Shown: one piece after another, positions 1-9,912 of the stretch | Layout: every line of letters starts with the position of its first letter | How positions within the stretch are numbered: position 1 is the stretch's first letter | NCBI RefSeq assembly: GCF_000767465.1 | Contig: NZ_CP009291.1 | Location: 2,001,501 to 2,065,500, forward strand | From: Novosphingobium pentaromativorans US6-1 | Lineage (GTDB): Bacteria > Pseudomonadota > Alphaproteobacteria > Sphingomonadales > Sphingomonadaceae | DNA length: 64,000 nt | Direction: 5' to 3' | Position numbers and translations under genes: made by a program | Notes under the pieces: generated by a model | Database searches by the model: none | What the model saw: only the letters and a program-made list of their open reading frames with translations | What the model was told of the DNA's origin: nothing

Positions 1-92
1 GCCCAGCCCCGGGCCCGGCCGTCCGGCACGTCGAGACGGCCGGACAGGCGATGTCCATTGGCTCCTGTGAAATCGAATGCCCTTGCGGCCAT
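1..92 (-). CDS. alpha/beta hydrolase, N-terminal fragment (cut by window start)
   Basis: The first 30 codons of a leftward gene can be read before the window edge. They begin MAARAFDFTGANGHRLSGRL and continue into DVPDG. This matches the opening strand and turn of the alpha/beta hydrolases that accompany, or are fused to, OsmC proteins. The start is secured by GAGGAG six bases upstream of the ATG at 92. It follows the OsmC gene by 25 bp, so the two are probably co-transcribed. The catalytic residues lie outside the window, so the assignment rests on the N-terminus and the neighbour only. Confidence 0.6.
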   Translation of the reverse strand, partial: MAARAFDFTGANGHRLSGRLDVPDGRARGW

Positions 93-117
93 GTTGTGCT
101 CCTCAGCGCGCCGCCGG

Positions 118-504
118 TCAGGCCAGCGTGGTCTCTATGCCAATGCCATTCTTGAGCGTGAGCGTCACGGGCGTGCGCTCTGCTATGTCGGCCAGCCGGG
201 CACGCTGGTCCTGGCTCAGCGCCCCGGTGAGGGTCAGGGTCCGCTCGATATGCGCGCCCTCCTTGCCGCCCACCAGCCGCAGGCCGACATCGGCGGATTC
301 GAGCGGCCATTCCTTGCGGTCTGCATACATGCGCAGCGTGATCGCAGTGCAGGCACCGAGCCCGGCCAGGATATAGTCGTAGGGCGCCGGTCCGGTGTTG
401 GCGCCGCCAAGCCCGGACCCTTCGTCCGCCACGAGGGCGTGACCGCTCACTTCGATCTCGGTACGATAGCGATCGCGGCCGATGCGGGCAGTTCCATTTG
501 CCAT
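118..504 (-). CDS. OsmC family peroxiredoxin-like protein
   Basis: A 128-residue OsmC/Ohr-fold protein. Family members reduce organic hydroperoxides or act as small thiol proteins in the cytoplasm. The conserved segment GPAPYDYILAGLGACTAITL lies at about residues 38-57 and contains the expected reactive cysteine; the second family cysteine is not evident. I chose ATG at 504 over the in-frame TTG at 508-510 because AAGGGAG lies 8 bases from the ATG and only 2 from the TTG. It is downstream of two pirin genes and upstream of an alpha/beta hydrolase start, with gaps of 29 and 25 bp, so it is probably part of a four-gene leftward operon. Confidence 0.88.
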   Translation of the reverse strand: MANGTARIGRDRYRTEIEVSGHALVADEGSGLGGANTGPAPYDYILAGLGACTAITLRMYADRKEWPLESADVGLRLVGGKEGAHIERTLTLTGALSQDQRARLADIAERTPVTLTLKNGIGIETTLA

Positions 505-533
505 GTGCAATGCTCCCTTGCGGTGTGCGGCGG

Positions 534-1430
534 TCAGGCCGGCAGCGGGATGAATTCGCTATCGCCCGGGACGGGCGCGAAGCGCTGCGCCTTCCAGTCT
601 TCCTTGGCCTGCTCGATCCGGTCGCGCGAGGAGGACACGAAGTTCCAGAAAATGTTGCGGCCCTCGGGGAACGGCTCGCCGCCCAGCAGCATCAGCCGCG
701 CCGCACCCCTGGCCCTGAGCACGACTTCCGCGCCGGGCTGGAACACCACGAGTTCGCCGGTGGAAAAGGAACCGGTCTGCCCGATCACCTCGACCTCGCC
801 GGAAACGACATAGACCGCCCGTTCGATATGCTCGGCCTTCACCTGGTAGCGCGCGCCTTCGGCCATGACGATATCGGCATAGACCATGTCCGAGAACGTC
901 TTCACCGGGGAGACCAGCCCATCGGAACTGCCGGCAACGAGGGTCAACCGGGTGCCGCCGTCCTCGGTCACCGGGATCTGGTCCGCCTTGTAGTGCGAGA
1001 AATCGGGATCGACCTCCTCGCGGTCGAGCGGGAGGGCGACCCAGGTCTGCAGGCCGAACAGCTTGCCGCCGCTTGCGCGGACTTCATCGGAAGTGCGTTC
1101 GGAGTGGACGATGCCGCTGCCTGCCGTCATCCAGTTGACCTCGCCGGGCCGGATCGGCTGCAACGATCCCAGCGAATCGCGGTGCAGGATCTCGCCTTCC
1201 AGCAGGTAGGTCACGGTCGCGAGGCCGATATGCGGGTGCGGGCGCACGTCGAGGCCCTCGCCGCTGTCGAAGGCGGCCGGGCCCATCTGGTCGAAGAAGA
1301 TGAACGGGCCGACCATGCGACGGTGGGCGGAAGGCAATGCACGGCGGACCTTGAAGCCGTCGCCAAGATCGCGAACCGGCGGGAGTATGACGGAATCGAC
1401 ACCTTCGATGTCGGTGGAACGGATGGACAT
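534..1430 (-). CDS. pirin family protein
   Basis: A 298-residue bicupin of the pirin family. The metal-binding signature is clear: [17 protein letters not shown], then HRDSLGS and later [11 protein letters not shown], giving the His/His/Glu-type site of the N-terminal cupin. Some pirins act as quercetinase-like dioxygenases and others as redox-responsive cofactors; which applies here cannot be told. The start at 1430 is set by GAGGAGAG just upstream, and a longer in-frame reading to 1562 lacks family similarity. It lies 67 bp after another pirin gene and 29 bp before the OsmC gene. Confidence 0.9.
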   Translation of the reverse strand: MSIRSTDIEGVDSVILPPVRDLGDGFKVRRALPSAHRRMVGPFIFFDQMGPAAFDSGEGLDVRPHPHIGLATVTYLLEGEILHRDSLGSLQPIRPGEVNWMTAGSGIVHSERTSDEVRASGGKLFGLQTWVALPLDREEVDPDFSHYKADQIPVTEDGGTRLTLVAGSSDGLVSPVKTFSDMVYADIVMAEGARYQVKAEHIERAVYVVSGEVEVIGQTGSFSTGELVVFQPGAEVVLRARGAARLMLLGGEPFPEGRNIFWNFVSSSRDRIEQAKEDWKAQRFAPVPGDSEFIPLPA

Positions 1431-1497
1431 GCGCACTCTCCTCGGGAACTGCAGGGATCGGCGGACGCGCCAGGCACGCCCGCCTCTCTCATCGGTT

Positions 1498-2211
1498 TCA
1501 GGCCGCGTCGACCAGGACGATCTCGCTGTCGTCCAGCGCCGTAACGCGCAGGACCTCGACATCGTTCACGGCCACGCCATCACGCTCGCGCGCTTCGACT
1601 CCATCGCTTTCGCCCCCTTCTACACGCACCTGCCCGGTGGCGGGAACAAGATAGGCCTTGCGATCGCGGCCCAGCGGGTACTCGGCCGTCTCGCCGGCCT
1701 TGAGCGTGGCCGCCACGACCCGCGCATCGGTGCGAATCGGCAGGGCATCGCCGTCGCCGTCATAGCCCGAGGCCAGGGTGACGAACCGGCCCGAACGCTC
1801 ACCCTTGGGAAAGGGCCGCGCGCCCCAGCTCGGCGCATCGCCGTTGCGCGTGGGGATGATCCAGATCTGGAAGATCTTGGTCGTCACCTCCTCAAGGTTG
1901 TATTCCGAGTGGCGGATGCCGGTGCCCGCGCTCATCACCTGGACGTCGCCGGCCTCGGTCCTGCCCTTGTTGCCAAGGCTGTCCTCATGGGTGATCGCGC
2001 CTTCGCGAACGTAAGTGACGATCTCCATGTCGGCGTGCGGGTGCGGCGGAAAGCCCGTGCCCGGCGCAATCGCGTCGTCGTTCCAGACGCGCAGGTTGCC
2101 CCAGTGCACCCGCGCCGGATCGTGATAGCCGGCGAAGGAGAAGTGGTGCTTGGCATAGAGCCAACCGTGATTGGCACCGCCAAGGCTTTCGAAAGGACGC
2201 AGTTCGATCAT
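1498..2211 (-). CDS. pirin family protein (YhaK/quercetinase type)
   Basis: A 237-residue pirin-type bicupin and the first gene of the leftward operon. The N-terminal cupin carries [17 protein letters not shown], then HEDSLGN and [13 protein letters not shown], which supply the expected metal ligands. It is shorter than the downstream pirin and closer to the YhaK/YhhW quercetin dioxygenase-like branch. The start at 2211 has GGAG a few bases upstream; an extension to 2271 would run into the fumC promoter region and is not conserved in character. It is divergent from fumC, with about 180 bp between the two starts. Confidence 0.9.
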   Translation of the reverse strand: MIELRPFESLGGANHGWLYAKHHFSFAGYHDPARVHWGNLRVWNDDAIAPGTGFPPHPHADMEIVTYVREGAITHEDSLGNKGRTEAGDVQVMSAGTGIRHSEYNLEEVTTKIFQIWIIPTRNGDAPSWGARPFPKGERSGRFVTLASGYDGDGDALPIRTDARVVAATLKAGETAEYPLGRDRKAYLVPATGQVRVEGGESDGVEARERDGVAVNDVEVLRVTALDDSEIVLVDAA

Positions 2212-2393
2212 GGTGTGTCTCCGGCGGGCAGCGGGGGCTGCCCGGTCGAGGGTCCATATATGGCCATCCACCTAGACGGATAACTGGAACAAAATCGACC
2301 AAGATGTTCGAACAAGTGGAAATGATGAAACTCCCGGCACCATCCCCATGTGGAACGGTGGGGGTAGCGACGCCATTCCACCACGGAGCCGAC

Positions 2394-3785
<1,392 letters not shown>

Positions 3786-3901
3786 AGCAACCTGCAAGAG
3801 ATCCGTTGACGACCCGGCCAAACCCATGGCACTAGGCCCGCCGCCCCAGCGGAAGTTCCCGGACTTCCCGGCGCGCGCCAGACGGACCGTTTCGTCGAAA
3901 C

Positions 3902-3975
3902 GCGGGTGTAGCTCAATGGTAGAGCAGAAGCTTCCCAAGCTTACGACGAGGGTTCGATTCCCTTCACCCGCTCCA
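3902..3975 (+). tRNA. tRNA-Gly (anticodon CCC)
   Basis: A 74-nt cloverleaf. The acceptor arm GCGGGTG pairs with CACCCGC, and the D arm is GCTC/GAGC. The anticodon loop is TTCCCAA, giving anticodon CCC. The T arm carries GGTTCGATTCC, and the 3' CCA is encoded. It is the last feature before the long catabolic region, which makes it a possible island boundary, although no integrase or repeated 3' end was found in the window. Confidence 0.95.
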
Positions 3976-4116
3976 CTCCCTTGAACGCCGATATGCCCGT
4001 GCATTCATGCGAATTCCGCTCTGCGCGCGGGGTTCAGCGGGCAGCGGTCTGCCTCAAAGGAACGGCAGTCCGGATGAACTTGTGGTGCGAAGAATGCGAG
4101 GGATTCCGGCTTGTCC

Positions 4117-4497
4117 TCAGTCGATCAGGCCCTCCGTGCGCAACGCCTCCGTCATTGAAGCCATTGCTGTCGCAGCCGCCGGAAAGCCCGCGTAGCCCGA
4201 GGAATGGTATATGATCTCTTCCAGTTCCGCGATTGTGAGCCCGTTCTTCAAACCGATCGCCGTGTGCACCTTCAGCTCATCCGCAGCGCGCAAGGCGATG
4301 AGGATTGAAATGGTGACCAAGGAACGATCCCGCGCGCTCAAGCCCGGACGGGCCCACAGCTTCGAGAAGATGGTCTCGATCGCCAGGTCCTTCATTTCCC
4401 TGGCGAAACCGGGACTGGCCGCGGACGCTCTTTCATCCAGGACCTTTGACGAAAAACTGGAGAAAATCTCTTCGCCGGATTTTGCGGGATCGTCCAT
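4117..4497 (-). CDS. carboxymuconolactone decarboxylase (CMD/AhpD-like) family protein
   Basis: A small helical protein of 126 residues in the CMD/AhpD family. The segment LSARDRSLVTISILIALRA followed by ELKVHTAIGLKNGLT and EEIIYHSSGYAGFPAA is typical of gamma-carboxymuconolactone decarboxylase proteins. The CxxC of AhpD peroxidases is absent, so a decarboxylase or isomerase-like role is more likely than peroxide reduction. The start at 4497 has GAAAGG upstream; extension to 4566 adds atypical sequence. A 200-bp gap separates it from the RraA-like gene, so it may be transcribed separately or as the tail of that operon. Confidence 0.85.
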   Translation of the reverse strand: MDDPAKSGEEIFSSFSSKVLDERASAASPGFAREMKDLAIETIFSKLWARPGLSARDRSLVTISILIALRAADELKVHTAIGLKNGLTIAELEEIIYHSSGYAGFPAAATAMASMTEALRTEGLID

Positions 4498-4698
4498 GCT
4501 GGAAACGCCTTTCTCGTCAGTGATCGCCAGACATCGCAACGGCAACCCAAACGCGGATCCGGCCAAGGATCCCCATTCAAGTCTCGCTTCGAAACCCGGC
4601 GCTGGCCTCGTTCTTACCCGTTAATGAGCGCCTGCCTTGGCATGGCGCATCATAATTGGCGGAAGCCAGTACACCGTGCGCATCGCCAATCGGACGAT

Positions 4699-5382
4699 TC
4701 AGGCTTTCGGCTTCATGGCTGCCGCAAGGGCTCCGAGATCGAGCGGCCGGGTGCGGCAGATATCGAATATGCCTTGCTCCCATTCCGCATGACGCGCGAT
4801 CGCGGCGGGCAGATCGGGTGCGAGATGCTGCGGGATCTTCGTGATGCCGTGCCGATCGCCATGAATGAGATCTCCGGGCGAAACTTCCATGCCGCCGACC
4901 GTGACCGGGCTATTGATCTCCAGCAGATCAACCATGCCTCCGCCAGCACCTGCGCCATTGGCGAAGCTGGCAAAGCCAAGGGCTTCCATCTCCGGCACGT
5001 CCCGAACAGGGCCGTTCGTCACGCCGGCAAAGCAGTCGCAGGCGGTATGTATGAAGGACGTGATCTCGCCCCAGATACATACTGGCCCCTGCCACTCGCC
5101 GACATTTTCAACCACCAGGAAACGCGGCCCCGGGATGGCCAGCAGCCCCTGGTCCGGCGGCACGTCCAGCATCTTGCCCGGAGCGCCGGACTTGCGCGTC
5201 ATCATCTTGCGCGTGACCGCGAAGCCGCATCGCGGACCGAGCAGCGGCGACATGGCCCCCACGGCATTGCGGTCCATCACCTCCAACTCGGACGTGGGGA
5301 CGCCGAGCCGCTTCAATCCGTTCAGGATCGTGGGCGTGGAATAAGTCCCCAGCTCTTCGACCAGTTCGCGGGTGATTTCCAT
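4699..5382 (-). CDS. RraA-like / 4-hydroxy-4-methyl-2-oxoglutarate aldolase family protein
   Basis: A 227-residue RraA-fold protein. Members are class II aldolases or decarboxylases (HMG/CHA aldolase) or the RNase E inhibitor RraA. The nucleotide-like loop GEITSFIHTACDCFAGVTNGPVRD (residues about 104-127) carries the Gly-x-x-Arg-Asp segment that binds substrate and metal in the aldolases, and HGDRHGITKIP follows. Placed 4 bp after the DUF35 gene of a lyase module, an aldolase or decarboxylase acting on a cleavage product is the better reading. The substrate is unknown. Confidence 0.82.
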   Translation of the reverse strand: MEITRELVEELGTYSTPTILNGLKRLGVPTSELEVMDRNAVGAMSPLLGPRCGFAVTRKMMTRKSGAPGKMLDVPPDQGLLAIPGPRFLVVENVGEWQGPVCIWGEITSFIHTACDCFAGVTNGPVRDVPEMEALGFASFANGAGAGGGMVDLLEINSPVTVGGMEVSPGDLIHGDRHGITKIPQHLAPDLPAAIARHAEWEQGIFDICRTRPLDLGALAAAMKPKA

Positions 5383-5386
5383 GCCG

Positions 5387-5806
5387 CTAGACCGCTTTCA
5401 CCCGGTACATTGTGATGTCTTCGCCGGGAATGTCCTCGTACACGACCTGCATCGGCATACCGATCTCGAGTGTGTCGAGGTCCGTGTCGACGATATTGGC
5501 CAACACCACGATCGAGCGCGGCCTTTCCTCCATCTCGACCAGTGCAACGCCGTAGGGATCGCGCCCGAAGGTGGGCGGACCGCGATGGACGACTGAAAAG
5601 GACATCAGCGTACCCTTCCCGCTGATCGGCTTCCATTCGAGATTCTGTGAAAGACAGCTGCGGCATCCCGGATAGGGGATCCAGTTCCAGTCGCCGCAGT
5701 CCTTGCACTTGGTGACAAGGAATTCACCGCGTTCCAGCCCCTCCCAGAAGGGCATGTTGAAAGCTTCCTTGCGGGGAAGGGGGCGAAGATAAGGTTCCAT
5801 TTCCAC
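5387..5806 (-). CDS. Zn-ribbon/OB-fold DUF35 protein, partner of thiolase-like lyase
   Basis: A 139-residue protein with an N-terminal rubredoxin-type zinc ribbon (Cys34, Cys37, Cys48, Cys51) followed by an OB fold. DUF35 proteins pair with thiolase-fold or MaoC-fold proteins; ChsH2 with Ltp2 in steroid side-chain degradation is the known example. Here the gene sits 12 bp after a thiolase-fold gene lacking the catalytic cysteine, exactly that arrangement. It probably forms the obligate subunit of a retro-aldolase complex. Binding is inferred from genetic context only. Confidence 0.88.
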   Translation of the reverse strand: MEMEPYLRPLPRKEAFNMPFWEGLERGEFLVTKCKDCGDWNWIPYPGCRSCLSQNLEWKPISGKGTLMSFSVVHRGPPTFGRDPYGVALVEMEERPRSIVVLANIVDTDLDTLEIGMPMQVVYEDIPGEDITMYRVKAV

Positions 5807-5818
5807 GATAAGCCTCGC

Positions 5819-6982
5819 TTAGTCCGCAGCCAGAAGAAGTGTGCCGGCAAGGCCGTGGACCGACCACCCCTGGGCAAGGGTGACGCCGATCCTGGGATCC
5901 TTGAGCTGGCGCGCGCCGCATTCGCCACGAAGCTGGCGCGTCACCTCGATCGTATGCATGCCGCTGGGATTGCCGTTATGGCTGTTCGCCATCAACCCGC
6001 CATCCGTATTGGCAGGCATCTTGCCACCGCGGTAGAGGTGGCCCTCCTTCATGTAATCAGCGCCCTCGCCCATCTGGCAGAAGCCCATTTCCTCAAGGTC
6101 TCGGGCGACGGTGACGGCGAAACAGTCGTACAGGCCGGCGACGTCGATCTCATCGCGGCTCACGCCCGCCATGTCGAACGCCATGTCGCTGCAACGGCGC
6201 ACCGCCTGGCCGCGGGGATCGTCCCATGGCGAGGGAATGGTCTTGTAGCTGTCGGTATAGGTCGCTTCGGCGCCGCCCAGCACCCAGACCGGCTTCTTCT
6301 TGCAGTCGCGAGCGATTTCCTTGGACGCGACGACGATGGCATAGCCGCCGTCATTGTCGAGAGGGCATTCCATGAGGTGTAGCGGCGAGGCGATCATGCG
6401 CGAATTCAGCACGTCTTCCACCGTGATGGGTCCCTTGGGCCCCATGATGGAATCGGGATTGAGGATCGCATTGGCCCGCATCTGCACCGGATATTCGGCG
6501 AACACCTCTTGCGGCGTGCCATAGGCATGCATGTAGGCGCGGGTCCACATCGCGTACCACACCGACATATAGGCGCCGTGGACCATGAACTGCCAGTCCT
6601 CGACCCGAGGCGCCTTGTCCATCATCTTCAGCTGGCGCGGGCCGTTGGGATTGTTGGCATTGGCGAAATAGATCACCACGACGTTCGCCATGCCCGCCGC
6701 GATGGCGTTGGTCGCCTTGGCGACGGCGGACGATCCGTTGCCCACATCCATGTAGGTGATCGGCCTGCCGCCCAATTGCTCGGCCCAGGCCATATGCAGG
6801 TTCAGGGGCGTCTCATAGGCCATCGGGATCAACCCATCGACCTGCGTGTGGCTGAGGCCGGCATCGTCGAGCGCACCCTTGATCGCCTCAAGCTCCAGCG
6901 ACCACATCGTGCGATCGAGCCCCCGAGCCTGTTCGGTCGTGTACACACCTACGATGGCCGCTTCTCGTTGCGGAAAAGCCAT
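5819..6982 (-). CDS. thiolase-fold lipid-transfer/aldolase-like protein (Ltp2-like)
   Basis: A 387-residue SCP2-thiolase-type protein. The usual nucleophile region reads YMDVGNGSSAV at residues 77-87 and has no cysteine, so classical thiolysis is unlikely. The C-terminal SHNGNPSGMH motif (334-343) of the lipid-transfer subfamily is kept. Proteins of this type (Ltp2 in actinobacteria, Sal in proteobacteria) catalyse retro-aldol release of a short acyl-CoA from a 3-hydroxyacyl-CoA, together with a DUF35 partner; that partner is encoded 12 bp downstream. A hydratase gene lies upstream, supplying a matching hydration step. The exact substrate is unknown. Confidence 0.85.
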   Translation of the reverse strand: MAFPQREAAIVGVYTTEQARGLDRTMWSLELEAIKGALDDAGLSHTQVDGLIPMAYETPLNLHMAWAEQLGGRPITYMDVGNGSSAVAKATNAIAAGMANVVVIYFANANNPNGPRQLKMMDKAPRVEDWQFMVHGAYMSVWYAMWTRAYMHAYGTPQEVFAEYPVQMRANAILNPDSIMGPKGPITVEDVLNSRMIASPLHLMECPLDNDGGYAIVVASKEIARDCKKKPVWVLGGAEATYTDSYKTIPSPWDDPRGQAVRRCSDMAFDMAGVSRDEIDVAGLYDCFAVTVARDLEEMGFCQMGEGADYMKEGHLYRGGKMPANTDGGLMANSHNGNPSGMHTIEVTRQLRGECGARQLKDPRIGVTLAQGWSVHGLAGTLLLAAD

Positions 6983-7032
6983 TTGAATTCCTCTCGTCGC
7001 GCGGGCGCCGCCAGGGGCGTATGCGCAGCTTC

Positions 7033-7893
7033 TTATTTGTTGACCGTAGCCTGCCCGCCCACGGCAACCAACACGTTGCGCTCGACAGCGGTAGCCTGAA
7101 ACGCGAATTTACCTTCGCCCAGCGTCCAGATGTCGGTTCGCAGGGTTTCGCCCGGATAAACCGGACTCGAAAACCGCAAACCGAAACCGGCAAGCTTCTG
7201 CTCGTCGCCCGCGCATACGCCATCCACAACCGCGCGGGCGATGACGCCGTAGGTCGCCATGCCATGCAGGATCGGCCCCGGGAAGCCGGCCTTCCTCGCC
7301 ACTTCCGGGTCCGCGTGCAGCGGGTTGGCATCGCCCGACAGGCGATAGATCAAGGCCTGTTCCGGCCTCGTCTCCAGAGTGATGCTGGTGTCTGCTTCGC
7401 GCTCAGGCGCCGCCATGACGCGCGGTGCGCCCTCTGCACTGCCGCCGAAGCCCCCGTTCTTCCGCAGCATCAGCACCGTGCGGGTCTCGGCGATCAGCTC
7501 GCCCTCGCCCTGCCGGCGGATGGTCTTGCAGGTCTGCAGGATCGCGCCCTTTTCCGTGCCGCGATCCCAGATCTTCTCGACGCGGGTTGCCACTTCGAAA
7601 TTGCCGTCGGCCGGCAATGGACGATGCAGCGTAATCCACTCCTCACCGTGCAGGACGCCGTTATAGACAATGCCGAAGTCCCTGGCGAAGATGGCAAGGG
7701 ACATGCCCATGACAGTGGCCATGGTAGGAAAGGCAGCCAGACGATCTTCCAGCACGAGCCGCAATTTCTTCTCGTCCTCGATGGCGGCAGCGCCGCAACC
7801 GATTCCAAGGTTGTATATGATGGTGTCGCGGGCAGACCAGTCGACGCGTTTCACGTCGGCGGGCATCGCCAGCAATTTTTCCGCGGCCAGCAT
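7033..7893 (-). CDS. double-hotdog enoyl-CoA hydratase (MaoC/MFE-2 type)
   Basis: A 286-residue double-hotdog protein resembling eukaryotic MFE-2 hydratase 2. The C-terminal half contains the hydratase-2 motif YRLSGDANPLHADPEVA followed by GFPGPILHG at about residues 183-212, with the Asp/His pair of the active site. It would hydrate a trans-2-enoyl-CoA to the (3R)-hydroxy product. It heads the leftward module MaoC, thiolase-like lyase, DUF35 and RraA, giving hydration followed by C-C cleavage. The start at 7893 has GAGGAG 12 bases upstream. A regulon-type box lies between it and the divergent MFS gene. Confidence 0.9.
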   Translation of the reverse strand: MLAAEKLLAMPADVKRVDWSARDTIIYNLGIGCGAAAIEDEKKLRLVLEDRLAAFPTMATVMGMSLAIFARDFGIVYNGVLHGEEWITLHRPLPADGNFEVATRVEKIWDRGTEKGAILQTCKTIRRQGEGELIAETRTVLMLRKNGGFGGSAEGAPRVMAAPEREADTSITLETRPEQALIYRLSGDANPLHADPEVARKAGFPGPILHGMATYGVIARAVVDGVCAGDEQKLAGFGLRFSSPVYPGETLRTDIWTLGEGKFAFQATAVERNVLVAVGGQATVNK

Positions 7894-7924
7894 GTTGTTG
7901 ACACTCTCCTCGAGAAGATTTGAA

Positions 7925-7938
7925 AACAGATACCTCTT
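7925..7938. promoter_or_regulatory. putative regulon box A (AACAGATACCTCTT)
   Basis: Matches the core AGATACCTC of the recurring near-palindrome TTGAGRTAYCTCAA (9 of 14 positions). It lies in the 91-bp gap between the divergent hydratase and MFS genes, so it could control both. It is one of the weaker copies. Confidence 0.5.
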
Positions 7939-7984
7939 TGGGTAACAACTCTGCAATCGAAAAGAAAGGGATGAGACGGATCAC

Positions 7985-9400
7985 ATGGAGCGAATTGACA
8001 TAGGTGGAGGCGCGCAGCACGCGGGGCTGGCGAAGCGCCATCCCAAGGCCATTCTCGCGCTTGCGATCCTGACCCTGTTCACGATCCTGTCCTACGCGGA
8101 TCGCATGGTGATTGTCCTGCTGGTCGACCCGATCCGCCTCGACCTGGGGATCGACGACGTCCAGGTCAGCCTGCTCACGGGCGTTGCCTTCGCACTGTGC
8201 TTCGGCCTTGCCAGCCTGCCGCTGGCATGGGTGGCGGATCGCTATTCGCGGCGGTGGGTGATCTATGGCGGGGTGACCGTCTGGTCGCTGGCTACCGCGG
8301 CTGGCGGGATCGCCAACGGCTTTGGCGAACTATTCATGGCGCGGTTCTTCGTCGGGGTTGGCGAAGCGGCACTGGCTCCCGCCGCCTTTGCGATGATCCC
8401 CGACCTGTTTCCAAAGAAGCAGGTCGCCCGGGCGACCGGCATCCTGGCAAGCGCGGCAGCGCTGGGCGGCGGCATGGCGATCCTCGGCGGCGGGTTCCTG
8501 GTCAGCGCCACCGAAGCCGTGGGCACCGCGGTACTGCCCCTGGCCGGCGAAACACGGCCCTGGCAGATGGTATTCCTGATCCTGGGCCTGCCCGGACTGG
8601 CATTGGCGCTACTGACCTTCCTGCTACCGGGGCGCACTAGCCCGCGCACACTGCCGCACACGGGCACCGAGAATTTCAATGCGCCGGCGCTGGCGGAAAG
8701 CGGGCCCGACATAGCGCCTTCGGCCACCGACGCGCTTCCAGCCAGCTACCTGTCATGGCTGAAGCAGAACTGGCTGTTCGTCGGCGGGCTATCGATAGGG
8801 TGCAGCGCACTGGCAGCCCTTGCCTATGGACTTACGAGCTGGACCCCGACCTACCTTTCCCGCGTTTTCGGACTGTCGATGGCGGAAGTGGGCGTAACGC
8901 TCGGGTTGGTACAGATGCTCTGCGGACTTGTCGGATATATCGGCGGCGGCACGCTGATCGACTGGATGGAGGCGCGCGGCATCCGCAATGCGCCGCATCG
9001 GTACCTGATGTTCGCCTCTATCGTTGCCATGGTGGCAGCGGTCGGCGGGTTCTATTTCGCGGGAAGCATCGCGGTCGCAATGGTGTTCATCGGCATCTAT
9101 CACCTGGCCGCCCCGTTCAACAGCCCAATGGTCGTCGCCATGCAGAAAGGGGCTCCCGCTGCCTTCCGCGGACAGGCCATTGCCCTGACCACGATGATCG
9201 CCACGCTGATCGGACTGCTGGCCGGCCCTACGGCCATGGCGCTGTTTACCGAGGACGTCTTCGGCGATCCGGTCAAGGTTGGCTGGTCGGTGGCCAGCGT
9301 CGGACTGGTCTGCGGCGTCGTGGCATTCGTCAGCCTCGCCATCAGCTATGGCCCGGCACTGCGCGCCCGCGAGGCGCTCGACGAGGCCGGGGAAGGCTGA
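7985..9400 (+). CDS. MFS transporter
   Basis: A 471-residue inner-membrane transporter of the major facilitator superfamily with about 12 hydrophobic segments. The loop 2-3 motif appears as LAWVADRYSRRWV, and a matching GGGTLIDWMEARG-like loop follows in the second half. It resembles the anion/organic acid (spinster-like) MFS branch. A central polar loop at about residues 215-255 separates the two six-helix halves. It is divergent from the hydratase/lyase operon across a shared regulatory box, so uptake of the substrate of this region is a reasonable guess. It ends at a strong terminator. Confidence 0.88.
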   Translation: MERIDIGGGAQHAGLAKRHPKAILALAILTLFTILSYADRMVIVLLVDPIRLDLGIDDVQVSLLTGVAFALCFGLASLPLAWVADRYSRRWVIYGGVTVWSLATAAGGIANGFGELFMARFFVGVGEAALAPAAFAMIPDLFPKKQVARATGILASAAALGGGMAILGGGFLVSATEAVGTAVLPLAGETRPWQMVFLILGLPGLALALLTFLLPGRTSPRTLPHTGTENFNAPALAESGPDIAPSATDALPASYLSWLKQNWLFVGGLSIGCSALAALAYGLTSWTPTYLSRVFGLSMAEVGVTLGLVQMLCGLVGYIGGGTLIDWMEARGIRNAPHRYLMFASIVAMVAAVGGFYFAGSIAVAMVFIGIYHLAAPFNSPMVVAMQKGAPAAFRGQAIALTTMIATLIGLLAGPTAMALFTEDVFGDPVKVGWSVASVGLVCGVVAFVSLAISYGPALRAREALDEAGEG

Positions 9401-9419
9401 TCGGTCCCGACCGACAAAG

Positions 9420-9454
9420 AAAAAGGGCCGGATCTTCGCGATCCGGCCCTTTTT
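9420..9454. terminator. bidirectional intrinsic terminator
   Basis: A perfect 15-bp inverted repeat: AAAAAGGGCCGGATC (9420-9434), loop TTCGC, and GATCCGGCCCTTTTT (9440-9454). The stem is GC-rich with an A-tract on one side and a T-tract on the other, so it can stop transcription in both directions. It lies between the convergent MFS (ends 9400) and VOC (ends 9477) genes. Confidence 0.92.
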
Positions 9455-9476
9455 CATTTCCTCGGCTCGTGGTCTT

Positions 9477-9869
9477 TCAGAGCTTGATGCCCGGCCAGCC
9501 ATGCTCGGAAAGGTCGAAGTCGACGCCGCTGGGCGCGCGCATCTTCATTTCCCAGGTCACGCCCGCATCGCGGTCGTTGGGATCGACCATCGGCTTGGCG
9601 CCATGCTTCACGGCACGTTCGATGGCATCGTCCATGCTTTCGTCGATGACGAAACCCATGTGATTGAGACCGCGCGGATTATAGTTGGGGTAGTCCGGAT
9701 CCGAAATCTTGATGAGCGCGATGTTCATCACACCGTCGCTGAGGTAAACGGCCCCCATGTCCGGAGTACCGGCCCGGCCGACTTCCTCCAGTTCGAAGGT
9801 ACCCTTGTAGAATTCGACATCCCTGTCGAGATCCTCGACATTGATAGCGATGTGCCGAAGCTTTGCCAT
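9477..9869 (-). CDS. VOC (glyoxalase/dioxygenase superfamily) protein
   Basis: A 130-residue single-unit vicinal-oxygen-chelate protein. The opening LRHIAINVEDLDRDVEFYKGTF and later GLNHMGFVID supply His residues at the metal-binding positions, and PSGVDFDLSEHGWPG closes the fold. VOC members include extradiol dioxygenases, glyoxalases and epimerases. Its small size argues against an extradiol dioxygenase and for an isomerase/epimerase or lyase-like role. It is the last gene of a leftward operon (OYE reductase, EthD, aldehyde dehydrogenase, VOC), 43 bp after the dehydrogenase. Confidence 0.85.
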   Translation of the reverse strand: MAKLRHIAINVEDLDRDVEFYKGTFELEEVGRAGTPDMGAVYLSDGVMNIALIKISDPDYPNYNPRGLNHMGFVIDESMDDAIERAVKHGAKPMVDPNDRDAGVTWEMKMRAPSGVDFDLSEHGWPGIKL

Positions 9870-9912
9870 GTCACTCTCCTCGAAAATGCTCTGGCCGTAA
9901 TCCCGCGCGGGA

